DNA of 64,000 nt. It comes from Bacteroidales bacterium. GTDB taxonomy: Bacteria > Bacteroidota > Bacteroidia > Bacteroidales > UBA932. The position numbers and the translations under genes are program-made. The notes beneath the pieces are model-generated. The model saw only the letters and a list, made by a program, of their open reading frames with translations. It did not search any database and was not told the DNA's origin. How positions within the stretch are numbered: position 1 is the first letter of the stretch; the number at the start of each line of letters is the position of its first letter. This document shows, one piece after another, positions 8,093 to 16,493 of this stretch. The stretch covers positions 78,827-142,826 of the forward strand of contig JAFROJ010000056.1 in NCBI GenBank assembly GCA_017429765.1, given 5' to 3'.

Positions 8093-10024
8093 ATGATCTC
8101 TATCAACTCCTTGACAGTCTCATTCGGCGGGTTTAACCTGCTGGATAACATTGATTTCCACATCAACGACAACGACAGGATAGGTCTTGTCGGGAAGAAC
8201 GGCGCGGGTAAATCCACGCTGATGAAACTCATCTGCGGGCTTCAGGCGCCGACCTCCGGATCTGTCGAGAAACCTGCGGGGATCCGGATCGGTTATCTTC
8301 CCCAGATCATGGAGCACGCCAAAGGCAGGACTGTTATGGGGGAGGCGCTGACCGCCTTCGAGCGGGTGGATTCCATCCAGAGGGAACTTGACTCCATCGG
8401 GATGGAGCTCTCCTCGAGGACCGACTATGAGTCTGACTCCTATCTCAGCCTCATCGGCAGGATGAATGACCTGAACGACTCACTGGCCTTCCTGCACTCT
8501 GAACCTCCTGAGGTCATGGCCGAGAGAACCCTCCGGGGCCTTGGTTTCAAAGACTCTGATTTCGGGAGGAACACCGAGACCTTCAGCCAAGGCTGGAACA
8601 TGAGGATCGAGCTCGCCAAGATACTCCTCTCGGATCCGGATGTCCTCCTTCTCGACGAGCCGACCAACCATCTCGACATCGAGTCGATAGAGTGGCTTGA
8701 GGATTATCTCAAGGGTCGCCGGGGCTCGTTGCTCCTTGTCTCCCACGACAGGCGATTCCTCGACTCTGTCACTAACCGGACGGTCGAGATCATGCTCGGG
8801 CATATTCATGACTACAAGGTTCCTTACAGCAAGTATGTCGAGCTTCGGGCGGAGAGGCTCGCCCAGCAGGCCGCCGCTTATGAGAATCAGCGGAGGATGA
8901 TCGAGAAGACCGAGGATTTCATCAACCGTTTCCGCTACAAGCCCACGAAGTCCAACCAGGTGCAGTCGAGGATCAAACAGCTCGAGAAACTCGACCGTAT
9001 CGAGATAGATGAGACTGACAATGTGCGACTTACGGTCAAATTCCCTCCGGCGCCACGTTCCGGGGACGTCGTGTTCAAGGCTTCGGGAATAACAGTCGCT
9101 TATCCTGGGAAGGTGGTCTTCACCGACGCTGACATCGAGGTTAAAAGAGGGGAGAAAGTGGCCTTGATCGGTCGCAACGGAGAGGGAAAGACGACCTTGA
9201 TGAGGGTCATAGCCGGCGAGCTCCAGCCTGTCAAGGGAGAGGCCAGGAGAGGGTACAATGTCTCGATGGGCTATTACGCCCAGAACCAGGAGGACATCCT
9301 CGACCGGAGTCTCACTGTTTGGGAGACTCTGGACCGTATCGCGGTCGGGGACATCAGGACCAAACTGCGGGACATCCTTGCCCAGTTCCTTTTCAGGGGC
9401 GAGGACATCGACAAGAAAGTCTCAGTGCTTTCGGGAGGCGAGAGGGCCCGCCTGGGGATGGCCAAGTTCATGCTCCAGCCCTACAATCTCCTCGCCCTTG
9501 ACGAGCCTACCAACCATATGGACATCAAGTCCAAGGATATTCTCAAACAGGCTCTGAAAGCCTATGATGGCACATTGATTGTTGTGTCTCATGACCGTGA
9601 CTTCCTCGACGGCTTGACGGACAAGATGTATGAGTTCCGGGACGGGAAGGTCAAGGAATATCTCGGAGGCGTGGAGGAGTTCCTCGAGAGGCGCAAGATC
9701 GAGAGTCTCAGGGAGTTGGAGAGAGTGAACCCGGCCCCCGCCGTTCCTTCGGGACCAGCGGCCGGCCAAAAGGAGAAAGCCAGGCTTGAGTTCGAGCGCA
9801 GGAGGACAGAGTCGAAGGAGGAGAGAAGGATAAGGAAGAGGATAGAGTTCCTAGAGACGGAGATCGGCAAATTGGAGTCCAGGATGAAAGAGATCGAGGC
9901 GATCTTGTCCAACCCGTCGGCAGATGACGACATCATGGAGTTGACCAGGACTTACCTTGAGTGTAAAAGAGGCCTCGACCACAAGACATCGGAGTGGGAG
10001 TCGCTGATGGAGCAAGTTGAATAA
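8093..10024 (+). CDS. ABC-F family ATP-binding protein
   Basis: A soluble protein of 643 residues with two ABC ATPase domains and no membrane segment, as in ABC-F translation factors. Domain 1 has Walker A GKNGAGKST and Walker B LLLDEPTNHLD. Domain 2 has Walker A GRNGEGKTT, signature LSGGERARLGMA, and Walker B LALDEPTNHMD. The inter-domain linker (about residues 240-330) is the Arg/Lys-rich P-site interaction motif region, and the last 90 residues are a coiled coil. The first signature reads FSQGW rather than LSGGQ. ABC-F proteins act on the ribosome; whether this one is housekeeping (Uup/YfmR type) or gives antibiotic protection cannot be told. Confidence 0.92.
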   Translation: MISINSLTVSFGGFNLLDNIDFHINDNDRIGLVGKNGAGKSTLMKLICGLQAPTSGSVEKPAGIRIGYLPQIMEHAKGRTVMGEALTAFERVDSIQRELDSIGMELSSRTDYESDSYLSLIGRMNDLNDSLAFLHSEPPEVMAERTLRGLGFKDSDFGRNTETFSQGWNMRIELAKILLSDPDVLLLDEPTNHLDIESIEWLEDYLKGRRGSLLLVSHDRRFLDSVTNRTVEIMLGHIHDYKVPYSKYVELRAERLAQQAAAYENQRRMIEKTEDFINRFRYKPTKSNQVQSRIKQLEKLDRIEIDETDNVRLTVKFPPAPRSGDVVFKASGITVAYPGKVVFTDADIEVKRGEKVALIGRNGEGKTTLMRVIAGELQPVKGEARRGYNVSMGYYAQNQEDILDRSLTVWETLDRIAVGDIRTKLRDILAQFLFRGEDIDKKVSVLSGGERARLGMAKFMLQPYNLLALDEPTNHMDIKSKDILKQALKAYDGTLIVVSHDRDFLDGLTDKMYEFRDGKVKEYLGGVEEFLERRKIESLRELERVNPAPAVPSGPAAGQKEKARLEFERRRTESKEERRIRKRIEFLETEIGKLESRMKEIEAILSNPSADDDIMELTRTYLECKRGLDHKTSEWESLMEQVE

Positions 10025-10043
10025 TAATATTATCTAAATAAAC

Positions 10044-10958
10044 ATGAAATCTTTTATCCACAGATCGTTGATGATGGTTATCTTGACCATCGCTTCAACC
10101 TTATGCCTTTTCTCGCAGACACGATCCATCTCTCATAAGCTCTCCCCGTTCACTGGCATTGAAGCCACGGACGAGTTCAAGGTCTCCATCACCAAATCCG
10201 ACGATTACCTCGCCAAGCTGACTATCGATGACGACCTCGAGAGTTATGTCCAATGCTATGTCAAAGGCGGTGTCCTACACATAGGCCTCGACGAGAAAAA
10301 GGTGCCCAAAGACTTGAAGAAGAAATACAAAGCCAGGAACTCCAACGGCCCGACCCTGGTCGCCAATGTCCAGCTTCCGCTCCTCAAGTCACTCACTCTT
10401 CAGGATGAGGCCGAGTTCTCCTGCGCGGGCGAGATCGCTTCCCAGGACCTGACCTTTAACCTTGGCGGCTCCTCGAGCGCGGGTAAGCTCCGGATCACCG
10501 GAAAGACTTTCAAGCTGACCGTGGACAAGAACGCCAGGTTCCTCGAGTCGAGAGTGACCGTGGAGGATGACCTGATCATCTCCTGCGACTCTAAAGGCAA
10601 GGCCGATATCGAGTACAGGGCGGAGAACCTTCAGGTGGATAACGGCGGTTCAGGGGAGGTTGTCCTGAAAGGCTCAGCCGACCAGAAAGTCAGTGTCAAC
10701 GCCTCCGGAAGCTCGAAGACGACCCTGTCCGGATCATCTGACAAGTTGGATGTCGCGGGCAAGGGGTCTTCCGCCTCGGTCGACGCCTCCTCACTCGAGG
10801 TTGACTCGGCGTCTTTGTCGATCAGCGGGATAAGCGCCTCGGTCAAGGCCAGGAAGAATCTCGAGCTTGATCTCGGCAGGGGAGCGGAGGTCTCGTTCTC
10901 CGGGAATCCTGAGATCAACATCGTTAAGATTCAAAGCGCCTCCGTTCTCAGGAAATGA
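10044..10958 (+). CDS. GIN-domain (DUF2807) secreted beta-helix protein
   Basis: A 304-residue protein with an N-terminal signal peptide (MVILTIASTLCLFSQT, cleaved near residue 26). The head-GIN/DUF2807 domain follows (FTGIEATDEFKVSI, ESYVQCYVKGGVLHIGL). The C-terminal half is an imperfect repeat of short strands rich in Ser/Gly/Ala (NGGSGEVVLKGSADQKVSV, SGSSKTTLSGSSDKLDV), consistent with a right-handed beta-helix. Such proteins are abundant in Bacteroidota and are thought to sit in the periplasm or at the surface; no molecular function is established. Its stop overlaps the start of the M19 dipeptidase by 4 nt. Confidence 0.85.
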   Translation: MKSFIHRSLMMVILTIASTLCLFSQTRSISHKLSPFTGIEATDEFKVSITKSDDYLAKLTIDDDLESYVQCYVKGGVLHIGLDEKKVPKDLKKKYKARNSNGPTLVANVQLPLLKSLTLQDEAEFSCAGEIASQDLTFNLGGSSSAGKLRITGKTFKLTVDKNARFLESRVTVEDDLIISCDSKGKADIEYRAENLQVDNGGSGEVVLKGSADQKVSVNASGSSKTTLSGSSDKLDVAGKGSSASVDASSLEVDSASLSISGISASVKARKNLELDLGRGAEVSFSGNPEINIVKIQSASVLRK

Positions 10959-11971
10959 TGTTTGTACTTGATTCCCATTGCGATACACCGTCCCTGATGA
11001 TCAAGGGACTGGACATCGGACTTGATAACGAGGAAGGTCACGTGGATCTTCCAAAGCTGAAAGCGGGAGGGGTAGACGCGGCTTTCCTAGCTCTTTACAC
11101 CTCAGCCGAGTTGTCTCCCGAGCAAGCCACGACCAGGGCTCTTGAGATGCTGGCAAGCGTCTATGACGCGTTGGATAGGTATAAAGACAGGATGGCACTT
11201 GCCCTAACTCCAGGCGAGGCTCTGGCGAACAAGGAAAGGGGACTGTTCTCGGCGCTGATAGGCATGGAGAACGGATCTCCCATCCAGAAGTCATTGCCGT
11301 TGTTGAGATTGTTCCACCGGATGGGTGTGCGTTATGTTACCCTCACCCATAACGGGGACAACGAGATAGCGGACTCGGCCGCCGAGGGAAAGCGTTGGGG
11401 AGGCCTGAGTCCCTTCGGCAGAGAGGTGGTCGAGGAGATGAACCGACTTGGAATAATAGTTGATGTGGCGCATGTTTCCGACTTGACATTCAATGATGTA
11501 GTGAGTTATTCCAAGTCTCCTATTGTCTCCACTCACTCTTGCTGCCGGGCTCTCGCCTCACATTCCAGGAACATGACCGACGACATGATCAGGAGGATGT
11601 CAGACAAGGGTGGTGTTATCCAGATCAATTTCTATCCGGTCTTTCTCTCCGACTCCTTCGCCAAGGCATATTCCGAGAAAGGGGAGGGCGCTCTCCCGAG
11701 GCCGACCCCTGAGGATGTTGTCCGCCATATCGACCACGCCGTTAATGTCGGAGGGATCGATCATGTCGGAATCGGAACTGATTTCGACGGCATCGAAGTG
11801 ACGCCTGAAGGGTTGGAGAACATCTCGAAACTTCCCGTGGTTTTCGACCTTTTGACAAAGAAAGGCTATTCGGATGATCAAATCGAGAAGATTGCGGGAG
11901 GAAATTTCTTGAGAGTGTTTAACGATGTGATTAACAATTCGTTATCCGGTAAACAACAAATTAGCCTATAG
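10955..11971 (+). CDS. Membrane dipeptidase-like peptidase M19
   Basis: This 338-residue protein is a renal-dipeptidase family (M19) amidohydrolase. It has the N-terminal metal site DSHCDT, the bridging Glu in ALIGMENG, and metal His residues in VDVAHVSD and VSTHSC. It closes with the GIGTDFDGIE segment and GGNFLRVF. The family hydrolyses dipeptides, including some D-amino acid and cysteinyl-Gly substrates. No signal peptide or lipobox is present, so it is probably cytosolic. Two adjacent ATGs exist (10955 and 10958); the first gives an ATGA overlap with the GIN-domain gene. A strong inverted-repeat terminator follows. Confidence 0.92.
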   Translation: MMFVLDSHCDTPSLMIKGLDIGLDNEEGHVDLPKLKAGGVDAAFLALYTSAELSPEQATTRALEMLASVYDALDRYKDRMALALTPGEALANKERGLFSALIGMENGSPIQKSLPLLRLFHRMGVRYVTLTHNGDNEIADSAAEGKRWGGLSPFGREVVEEMNRLGIIVDVAHVSDLTFNDVVSYSKSPIVSTHSCCRALASHSRNMTDDMIRRMSDKGGVIQINFYPVFLSDSFAKAYSEKGEGALPRPTPEDVVRHIDHAVNVGGIDHVGIGTDFDGIEVTPEGLENISKLPVVFDLLTKKGYSDDQIEKIAGGNFLRVFNDVINNSLSGKQQISL

Positions 11972-11976
11972 TGATT

Positions 11977-12019
11977 AACTAAAATGTTACTACAATAAAC
12001 ATTTTAGTTTTATTATATT
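11977..12019 (+). terminator. Rho-independent terminator after the M19 dipeptidase
   Basis: A perfect 12-bp inverted repeat (arms 11977-11988 and 11998-12009, AACTAAAATGTT and its complement) with a 9-nt loop is followed by a T-rich tail. It starts 6 nt after the dipeptidase stop and ends just before the cinA stop on the other strand, so it can serve the plus-strand operon and possibly also cinA. The stem is AT-rich, hence only moderate predicted strength. Confidence 0.75.
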
Positions 12020-12023
12020 ATTA

Positions 12024-13295
12024 TCAGGAGTTTAAGTCTTTAAGCACAAAAAGCCTTAAAGCATCCAGTGCGGCGGAGGTGAATCGTTCAATATTCCTCT
12101 TTCTGTCATTTTTGTAGACCTTCTTGAGAGTGGCTGTCCCATTGGGGCCGCTCATCCCGATCCACACTGTCCCGACAGGATTCCGCTCGTCTCCGCCCGG
12201 CCCGGCGAGGCCAGTCGTGGCCACCGAGTAGGTGCTTCCCGTCAGTCTCCTGACCCCCTCCGCCATCGCAGCCGCCACCTCGGAGCTGACGACACCATAT
12301 TCCTTGACAGTCTCCGGATTCACTCCCAGGACTTTCTCCTTGACGGCGACAGCGTAGGATGTCACAGACCCGAGATAGTACTCAGACGCGCCAGGGACGG
12401 AGGTGATAAGGGAGGAGATCATGCCGCCCGTGCAAGACTCGGCGGCGCTGAGTGTCATCCCTGTGCCGCGGAACAGGGCGCCGACCGCGTTCTGCAGCGT
12501 GTCATCTGTGTAGGAATAGATCATGTCTCCCAAGATGGGCTTCAAGAGGGCGAAACACTCGTCTATTCGCCTTTCCTCTTCCTCCTTGTCTCCTCCGTAA
12601 ATCGACAGCCTGAGGCGTACGCCGGTCAGTTGGTTGGGCAGGTAAGCCAGGTGGATGTCGTCGGGAAGACTGTCCTCCCAAGGCTCGATCAGTTTTGACA
12701 AGGCGGACTCCGCCAACCCGGCGACCATCACGCATTTATGGAAGATGTCGGTGAGGGGAGTGTGGGCTTTGATGTCTTCGATCACGTTTGGCAGGGCGCC
12801 AATTGCCTCGAATGGCACCCCCGGCAGGGAATAGAGAGTGGCGGGATGGCCGAACCTCTCTTCCGGGAACCTGAACACCATGACCGGGGCAGTGCCGAGG
12901 CGGTTGGGGATAACCTCGCATGTGTCCGGGACAAGGGCCTGGGCCTTGTTGATGTCCAGGACATCAAGTCCCCTGGCTTGCAGGATCGAGTGGATTATCT
13001 CCAGCTGGACGGGGTTCTCGATGTAGGTTGAGCTGCCTGAAAGCTTGGCCAAAGCGGCCTTCGTGATGTCGTCCTTGGTGGGGCCGAGGCCTCCCGTTGT
13101 CACGACTATCCCGCTGTGTCTCAGCTCGTTCTCCAAGTTTCCGATGATCTCTCCGCTGTCGTCGCCTATGGAAAGCATCCTTGTGACCTTGATCCCGATC
13201 TCCTCGAGAGCCCGGGAGATCCTGGATGAATTGGTGTCCACAATCTGGCCGATCAGGATCTCGTCGCCGATTGTGCAGATTGACGCGTTTGTCAT
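12024..13295 (-). CDS. cinA: CinA-like protein: molybdopterin-binding-fold domain plus nicotinamide-nucleotide amidase
   Basis: A 423-residue full-length CinA. The N-terminal MoCF-like domain (TIGDEILIGQIVDTNSSRI, TTGGLGPTKDD) carries ADP-ribose pyrophosphatase activity in characterised homologues. The C-terminal PncC domain (AESCTGGMISSLIT, TTGLAGPGG) deamidates NMN to nicotinate mononucleotide in pyridine nucleotide salvage. The start codon overlaps the pyrD stop by 4 nt, so the two genes form a minus-strand operon. Both domains look complete. Confidence 0.93.
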   Translation of the reverse strand: MTNASICTIGDEILIGQIVDTNSSRISRALEEIGIKVTRMLSIGDDSGEIIGNLENELRHSGIVVTTGGLGPTKDDITKAALAKLSGSSTYIENPVQLEIIHSILQARGLDVLDINKAQALVPDTCEVIPNRLGTAPVMVFRFPEERFGHPATLYSLPGVPFEAIGALPNVIEDIKAHTPLTDIFHKCVMVAGLAESALSKLIEPWEDSLPDDIHLAYLPNQLTGVRLRLSIYGGDKEEEERRIDECFALLKPILGDMIYSYTDDTLQNAVGALFRGTGMTLSAAESCTGGMISSLITSVPGASEYYLGSVTSYAVAVKEKVLGVNPETVKEYGVVSSEVAAAMAEGVRRLTGSTYSVATTGLAGPGGDERNPVGTVWIGMSGPNGTATLKKVYKNDRKRNIERFTSAALDALRLFVLKDLNS

Positions 13296-14320
13296 TTCAG
13301 TGATTTAAGTATTCGCTTCACCGCAAAGGGGCCCTCGTAGATGAAGCCGGTGCAGATCTCTATCAGGGAAGCCCCGGCGTCGAGCATCGCCTTCGCCTCG
13401 GCGGGACCCATTATGCCGCCGACACCCACGATAGGAAGGCGGCCTTTCGTGTACTGATGGATGTATTTGACCAGATCCAGGCTCTTCTTGAAGAGCGGAG
13501 CCCCTGAGAGTCCGCCTTTGCCGATTCTCTCCACTTTGGAGGGACTGGTGGTCAGTCCCTCGCGTGATGTCGTGGTGTTCCCGGCCACTATCCCGTCTAT
13601 TCCCGAGAGCATGCAGTAATTCAATATCTCGTCCAGCTCCTCCCTCGGGAGGTCAGGGGAGACCTTGATCAGAAGGGGCTTGTAGGTGTCGTAGCAGATC
13701 CTGAGATCGAGCAGGGGATCCACAAGATCGGACAGATAGGAGACATCCTGGAGATTCCGCAGCCCCTCGACATTGGGGCAGGAGACGTTCAGGGAGAACA
13801 TGTCCACGAAGTCGTACAGACGCGAGAAAGCCGTCTTGTAGTCCTCCACGACATCTGAGTCAGAGGCTGAGGTGGTGTTTTTGGCTATACTCGCGCACAG
13901 GATGCATCGAGGAGGATTGGCCTTAACCCGCTCGATCGCGAAAGCCACCCCTTTGTTGTTGATTCCCATCCTGTTGACGAGGGCCCTGTCTTTCGGAAGC
14001 CTGAAAAGACGGGGCTTAGGATTGCCCTCCTGGGGCTCCGGAGTGAGGGAGCCTATCTCGATGAAGGAGAAGCCGAACCTCGACAACTCGTTGTAACAGT
14101 CCCCGTTCTTGTCGATCCCTGCCGCGAGGCCTACAGGGTTATTGAACTCTAGGCCGAAAACTTGACGTTTGAGGGAAGGGGACTTGCAGCGGAAGATCAA
14201 CCTGGTCAGTTTGTCGCACAAGGGGAGCCTGCGAGTGGCTCTGAGCGCTCGCAGGGTCATGTTATGGGCTCTCTCAGGAGAGAATCTGAACAGGATAGGT
14301 CGTATCAGCCATTTATACAT
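13292..14320 (-). CDS. pyrD: Dihydroorotate dehydrogenase, quinone-dependent (class 2)
   Basis: A 342-residue PyrD. An N-terminal amphipathic extension of about 40 residues (YKWLIRPILFRFSPERAHN) marks the membrane-associated class 2 enzymes. FMN-binding and active-site segments include GLAAGIDKNGD, FIEIGSLTPEPQEGNPKPR, NRMGINNKG, VSCPNVEGLR and VGVGGIMGPAEA. It oxidises dihydroorotate to orotate, passing electrons to menaquinone. It precedes cinA with an ATGA overlap. The pyrimidine genes carA-carB lie 45 kb away in this window. Confidence 0.95.
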   Translation of the reverse strand: MYKWLIRPILFRFSPERAHNMTLRALRATRRLPLCDKLTRLIFRCKSPSLKRQVFGLEFNNPVGLAAGIDKNGDCYNELSRFGFSFIEIGSLTPEPQEGNPKPRLFRLPKDRALVNRMGINNKGVAFAIERVKANPPRCILCASIAKNTTSASDSDVVEDYKTAFSRLYDFVDMFSLNVSCPNVEGLRNLQDVSYLSDLVDPLLDLRICYDTYKPLLIKVSPDLPREELDEILNYCMLSGIDGIVAGNTTTSREGLTTSPSKVERIGKGGLSGAPLFKKSLDLVKYIHQYTKGRLPIVGVGGIMGPAEAKAMLDAGASLIEICTGFIYEGPFAVKRILKSLK

Positions 14321-14366
14321 ATCGCGAATATAGCGATAAAAATCAAAGGAGTGACGACCCGGAGGG

Positions 14367-14729
14367 CTAAACCAATTCCTGGAAAGTCCCGTTGTCGTAG
14401 AAGACCACGACTTTGACGATTTTCGGGCGGTCTTGTCTCGCCTCTTCCGTTTCTGTCGGGATTTCCGCGATGATCCCGGGATCTTGAGGGGCCTCCGGCG
14501 GCGCGGTCTCAGGCCCTGTCACCTTGTACATTCTCCCTTTGCCGCTGATCAGCCATTCAAGGCTGAGATTCGGGAATTGGCGGGAGAGACTCTCTATGAA
14601 GTCAAATCCGGGCTTGTTGCGTCCGGCGAGAATATGCGAGACACTGGCTTTGGCCACACCGATCTTGTCGGCGAATTGAGACTGGGTGAGACCTTCGGCG
14701 TTGATTAATTGCTGCAGGCGCTGGTTCAT
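14367..14729 (-). CDS. XRE-family helix-turn-helix regulator
   Basis: A protein of about 120 residues with an N-terminal HTH_3 domain (LINAEGLTQSQFADKIGVAKASVSHILAGR, about residues 6-35), then LSRQFPNLSLEWLISGKG. A Pro/Glu-rich linker and a short C-terminal strand (IVKVVVFYDNGTFQELV) follow. The frame is open to 14822, but a consensus promoter at 14753-14783 lies inside that extension, so the ATG at 14729 is the likely start. The target is unknown. The AT-rich stretch upstream, with a perfect palindrome at 15043-15058, is a candidate operator region. Such proteins in Bacteroidota are often chromosomal and not phage-linked; no phage genes are near. Confidence 0.85.
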   Translation of the reverse strand: MNQRLQQLINAEGLTQSQFADKIGVAKASVSHILAGRNKPGFDFIESLSRQFPNLSLEWLISGKGRMYKVTGPETAPPEAPQDPGIIAEIPTETEEARQDRPKIVKVVVFYDNGTFQELV

Positions 14730-14752
14730 TTTCCGGCTGATTATAGTGTTAA

Positions 14753-14783
14753 CAAATTTAATGATAAAATTCGAATATCCAAA
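14753..14783 (-). promoter_or_regulatory. Consensus Bacteroidota promoter of the XRE regulator
   Basis: On the minus strand TTTG (14783-14780) is separated by exactly 19 nt from TAAATTTG (14760-14753). This fits the Bacteroidota -33/-7 consensus TTTG-N19-21-TAnnTTTG. The transcript would start near 14746, 17 nt before the chosen ATG. Confidence 0.8.
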
Positions 14784-14822
14784 CTCCGGTGTCGGCAAGG
14801 CAGGGGAGTGAATATCATTCAA

Positions 14823-15218
14823 ATTGGGTTTAAATATGCTAAATTATTATTAAAATAGATGATTATAAATAATTGATAATTCGCTTATTAAGTTGTCAAT
14901 TAATCGTCAATTTCCACCAGGCGGGCGATTCGCCAGCCTACGGTTTACTCAAAATGCCAAAGTTTAAAATAAGTTAAATAAATATAAAACACTGATTATA
15001 CGATAGTTATATAATTATTATGATTTTATTAAAATTTTCGATTTTTACATTTGTAAAACCAGCGAACAATTATGTTGAAATTTACAAATGGAGACGAGTG
15101 TTTATTTATGTAACCGACAAAAAGCGGCGCCGATCAGTGATAACTGTGTGTTTCTCATTCTCCTCCCATAATCACGAGGAATTGATTAAATTCGCGTTAT
15201 AGACTGATCACTCGTAAG
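14823..15218. other. AT-rich non-coding stretch between the XRE regulator and queA
   Basis: No credible gene is seen. The stretch is visibly richer in A+T than either neighbour. It holds a perfect palindrome TTTTACA-TT-TGTAAAA at 15043-15058 whose centre also forms a TACATTTG box (15046-15053). It also holds two direct GTCAATT copies 11 nt apart near 14895-14915, and a near-consensus TAAATTCG box (15187-15194) 25 nt before queA. A 60-codon open frame at 15020-15202 has no recognisable features and I do not call it. The region may hold operators for the neighbouring regulator. Confidence 0.5.
15043..15058. repeat. Perfect 7+7 bp palindrome, candidate operator
   Basis: TTTTACA TT TGTAAAA reads identically on both strands outside the 2-nt centre. 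A TTTACA half-site recurs about 25 nt downstream (15081-15086). The length and symmetry suit a dimeric HTH regulator; the link to the XRE gene 300 nt away is inference. Confidence 0.5.
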
Positions 15219-16457
15219 ATGATTCCTTCAATAAAGATCGAGGACTATCATTACGACCTGCCAGATAGCAGGATCGCGAAATATCCCCTCCCGGAGCGGG
15301 ATTCCTCAAAACTACTTCGCTACCGTGGCGGCGTCATTGATGAGCATATATTCAAAGAGTTGCCGGGACTTCTCCCGGAAGGCTCGCTGATGGTGTTCAA
15401 TGACACCAAGGTTGTCCCCGCGAGACTTCATTTCCAGCGGGAATCCGGCGCCAGGATCGAGATATTCTGCCTGGAACCTTCTGATCCATGTGAGTATAAC
15501 CTCTCTTTCGCCTCTGTGGGCAGATGTGTCTGGAAATGCGTTATAGGCAACGTGAAGCGCTGGAAAGGCGATTCCCTGACTCTCAGCAACCCGGAGAATG
15601 ACCCGGTTGTCGCCGCCATGGGGCTCAAAGCCGCCTTGCTGGGACGTGATGAGAGGACTGGGCTTGTCGAGTTCACTTGGGAGTCCGGCGAGCCCTTCTC
15701 GAGGGTTCTTGAAATATGCGGCACCATCCCTATTCCACCGTATCTCAACAGGGACACGGAGGCGATTGACGCCGAGAGATACCAGACTCTCTACGCGAGG
15801 CTCAGGGGTTCCGTGGCCGCCCCGACCGCCGGTCTCCATTTCACGGACGCGGTTCTTGAGGCTATCCGCGCGAAAGGAATCGACATGGAGAATGTCTGCC
15901 TTCACGTCGGGGCCGGCACTTTCCTTCCCGTCAAGGGGTCGGATGTGTCCGGACATTCAATGCACAGGGAGCCTTTCTCCGTGAGTCTCGACCTGTTAAG
16001 GCGCCTGAAGTCCGCTGAGGGTAAGGTGATCGCCGTGGGGACGACATCGGTCAGGACGCTCGAGTCCCTCTATTATCTCGGGGTGAGCTGTATCGAGAAA
16101 GGGGCCCCCGAGGAGGTCGGGCAGTGGGTTCCTTACGAGAGGGAGTACCCGTATAGCTTGGAGGAGTCTCTTGGAGCTATTATCAACTATTTGGAAACCA
16201 ACGGCTTGAATGAGCTGAAAGTGGGCACGAGGATAATAATAGTCCCGGGTTTCAGGTTCCGGCTAGTTGATGTTCTCGTCACGAATTTCCATCAGCCTGA
16301 GAGCACTTTGATCCTCCTTGTGTCCGCATTTACCGGCGGCGACTGGAGGGTGATCTATGACTATGCCCTGACCCATGATTTCCGTTTCCTCAGCTACGGC
16401 GACAGCTCGATCCTTTTCCGTCCCGATGTTTTTGCTAATGGTACTGATTTTGCTTAA
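15219..16457 (+). CDS. queA: S-adenosylmethionine:tRNA ribosyltransferase-isomerase
   Basis: A 412-residue QueA, longer than the roughly 350 residues of E. coli, as I would expect in Bacteroidota. It opens with EDYHYDLPDSRIAKYPLPERDSSKLL, followed by LMVFNDTKVVPARLHF. It later carries SVAAPTAGLHFTD and the HVGAGTFLPVKG and FHQPESTLILLVSAF motifs. It transfers and isomerises the ribosyl group of SAM onto preQ1-tRNA to make epoxyqueuosine. The ATG at 15219 is well placed. The acyltransferase gene follows within 40 nt. Confidence 0.95.
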   Translation: MIPSIKIEDYHYDLPDSRIAKYPLPERDSSKLLRYRGGVIDEHIFKELPGLLPEGSLMVFNDTKVVPARLHFQRESGARIEIFCLEPSDPCEYNLSFASVGRCVWKCVIGNVKRWKGDSLTLSNPENDPVVAAMGLKAALLGRDERTGLVEFTWESGEPFSRVLEICGTIPIPPYLNRDTEAIDAERYQTLYARLRGSVAAPTAGLHFTDAVLEAIRAKGIDMENVCLHVGAGTFLPVKGSDVSGHSMHREPFSVSLDLLRRLKSAEGKVIAVGTTSVRTLESLYYLGVSCIEKGAPEEVGQWVPYEREYPYSLEESLGAIINYLETNGLNELKVGTRIIIVPGFRFRLVDVLVTNFHQPESTLILLVSAFTGGDWRVIYDYALTHDFRFLSYGDSSILFRPDVFANGTDFA

Positions 16458-16493
16458 TTTTGCTTTCCGGAAATCGATTTGAAACTGTCAATC

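Noticed and set aside
10054-10062. A perfect DnaA box TTATCCACA
   Set aside because: A single copy within the first codons of the GIN-domain gene, far from dnaA and without companions; probably chance.
15020-15202. A 60-codon frame before queA
   Set aside because: Low-complexity AT-rich content (many Lys, Phe, Ile), no homology features that I know, and it covers the palindrome that looks regulatory.
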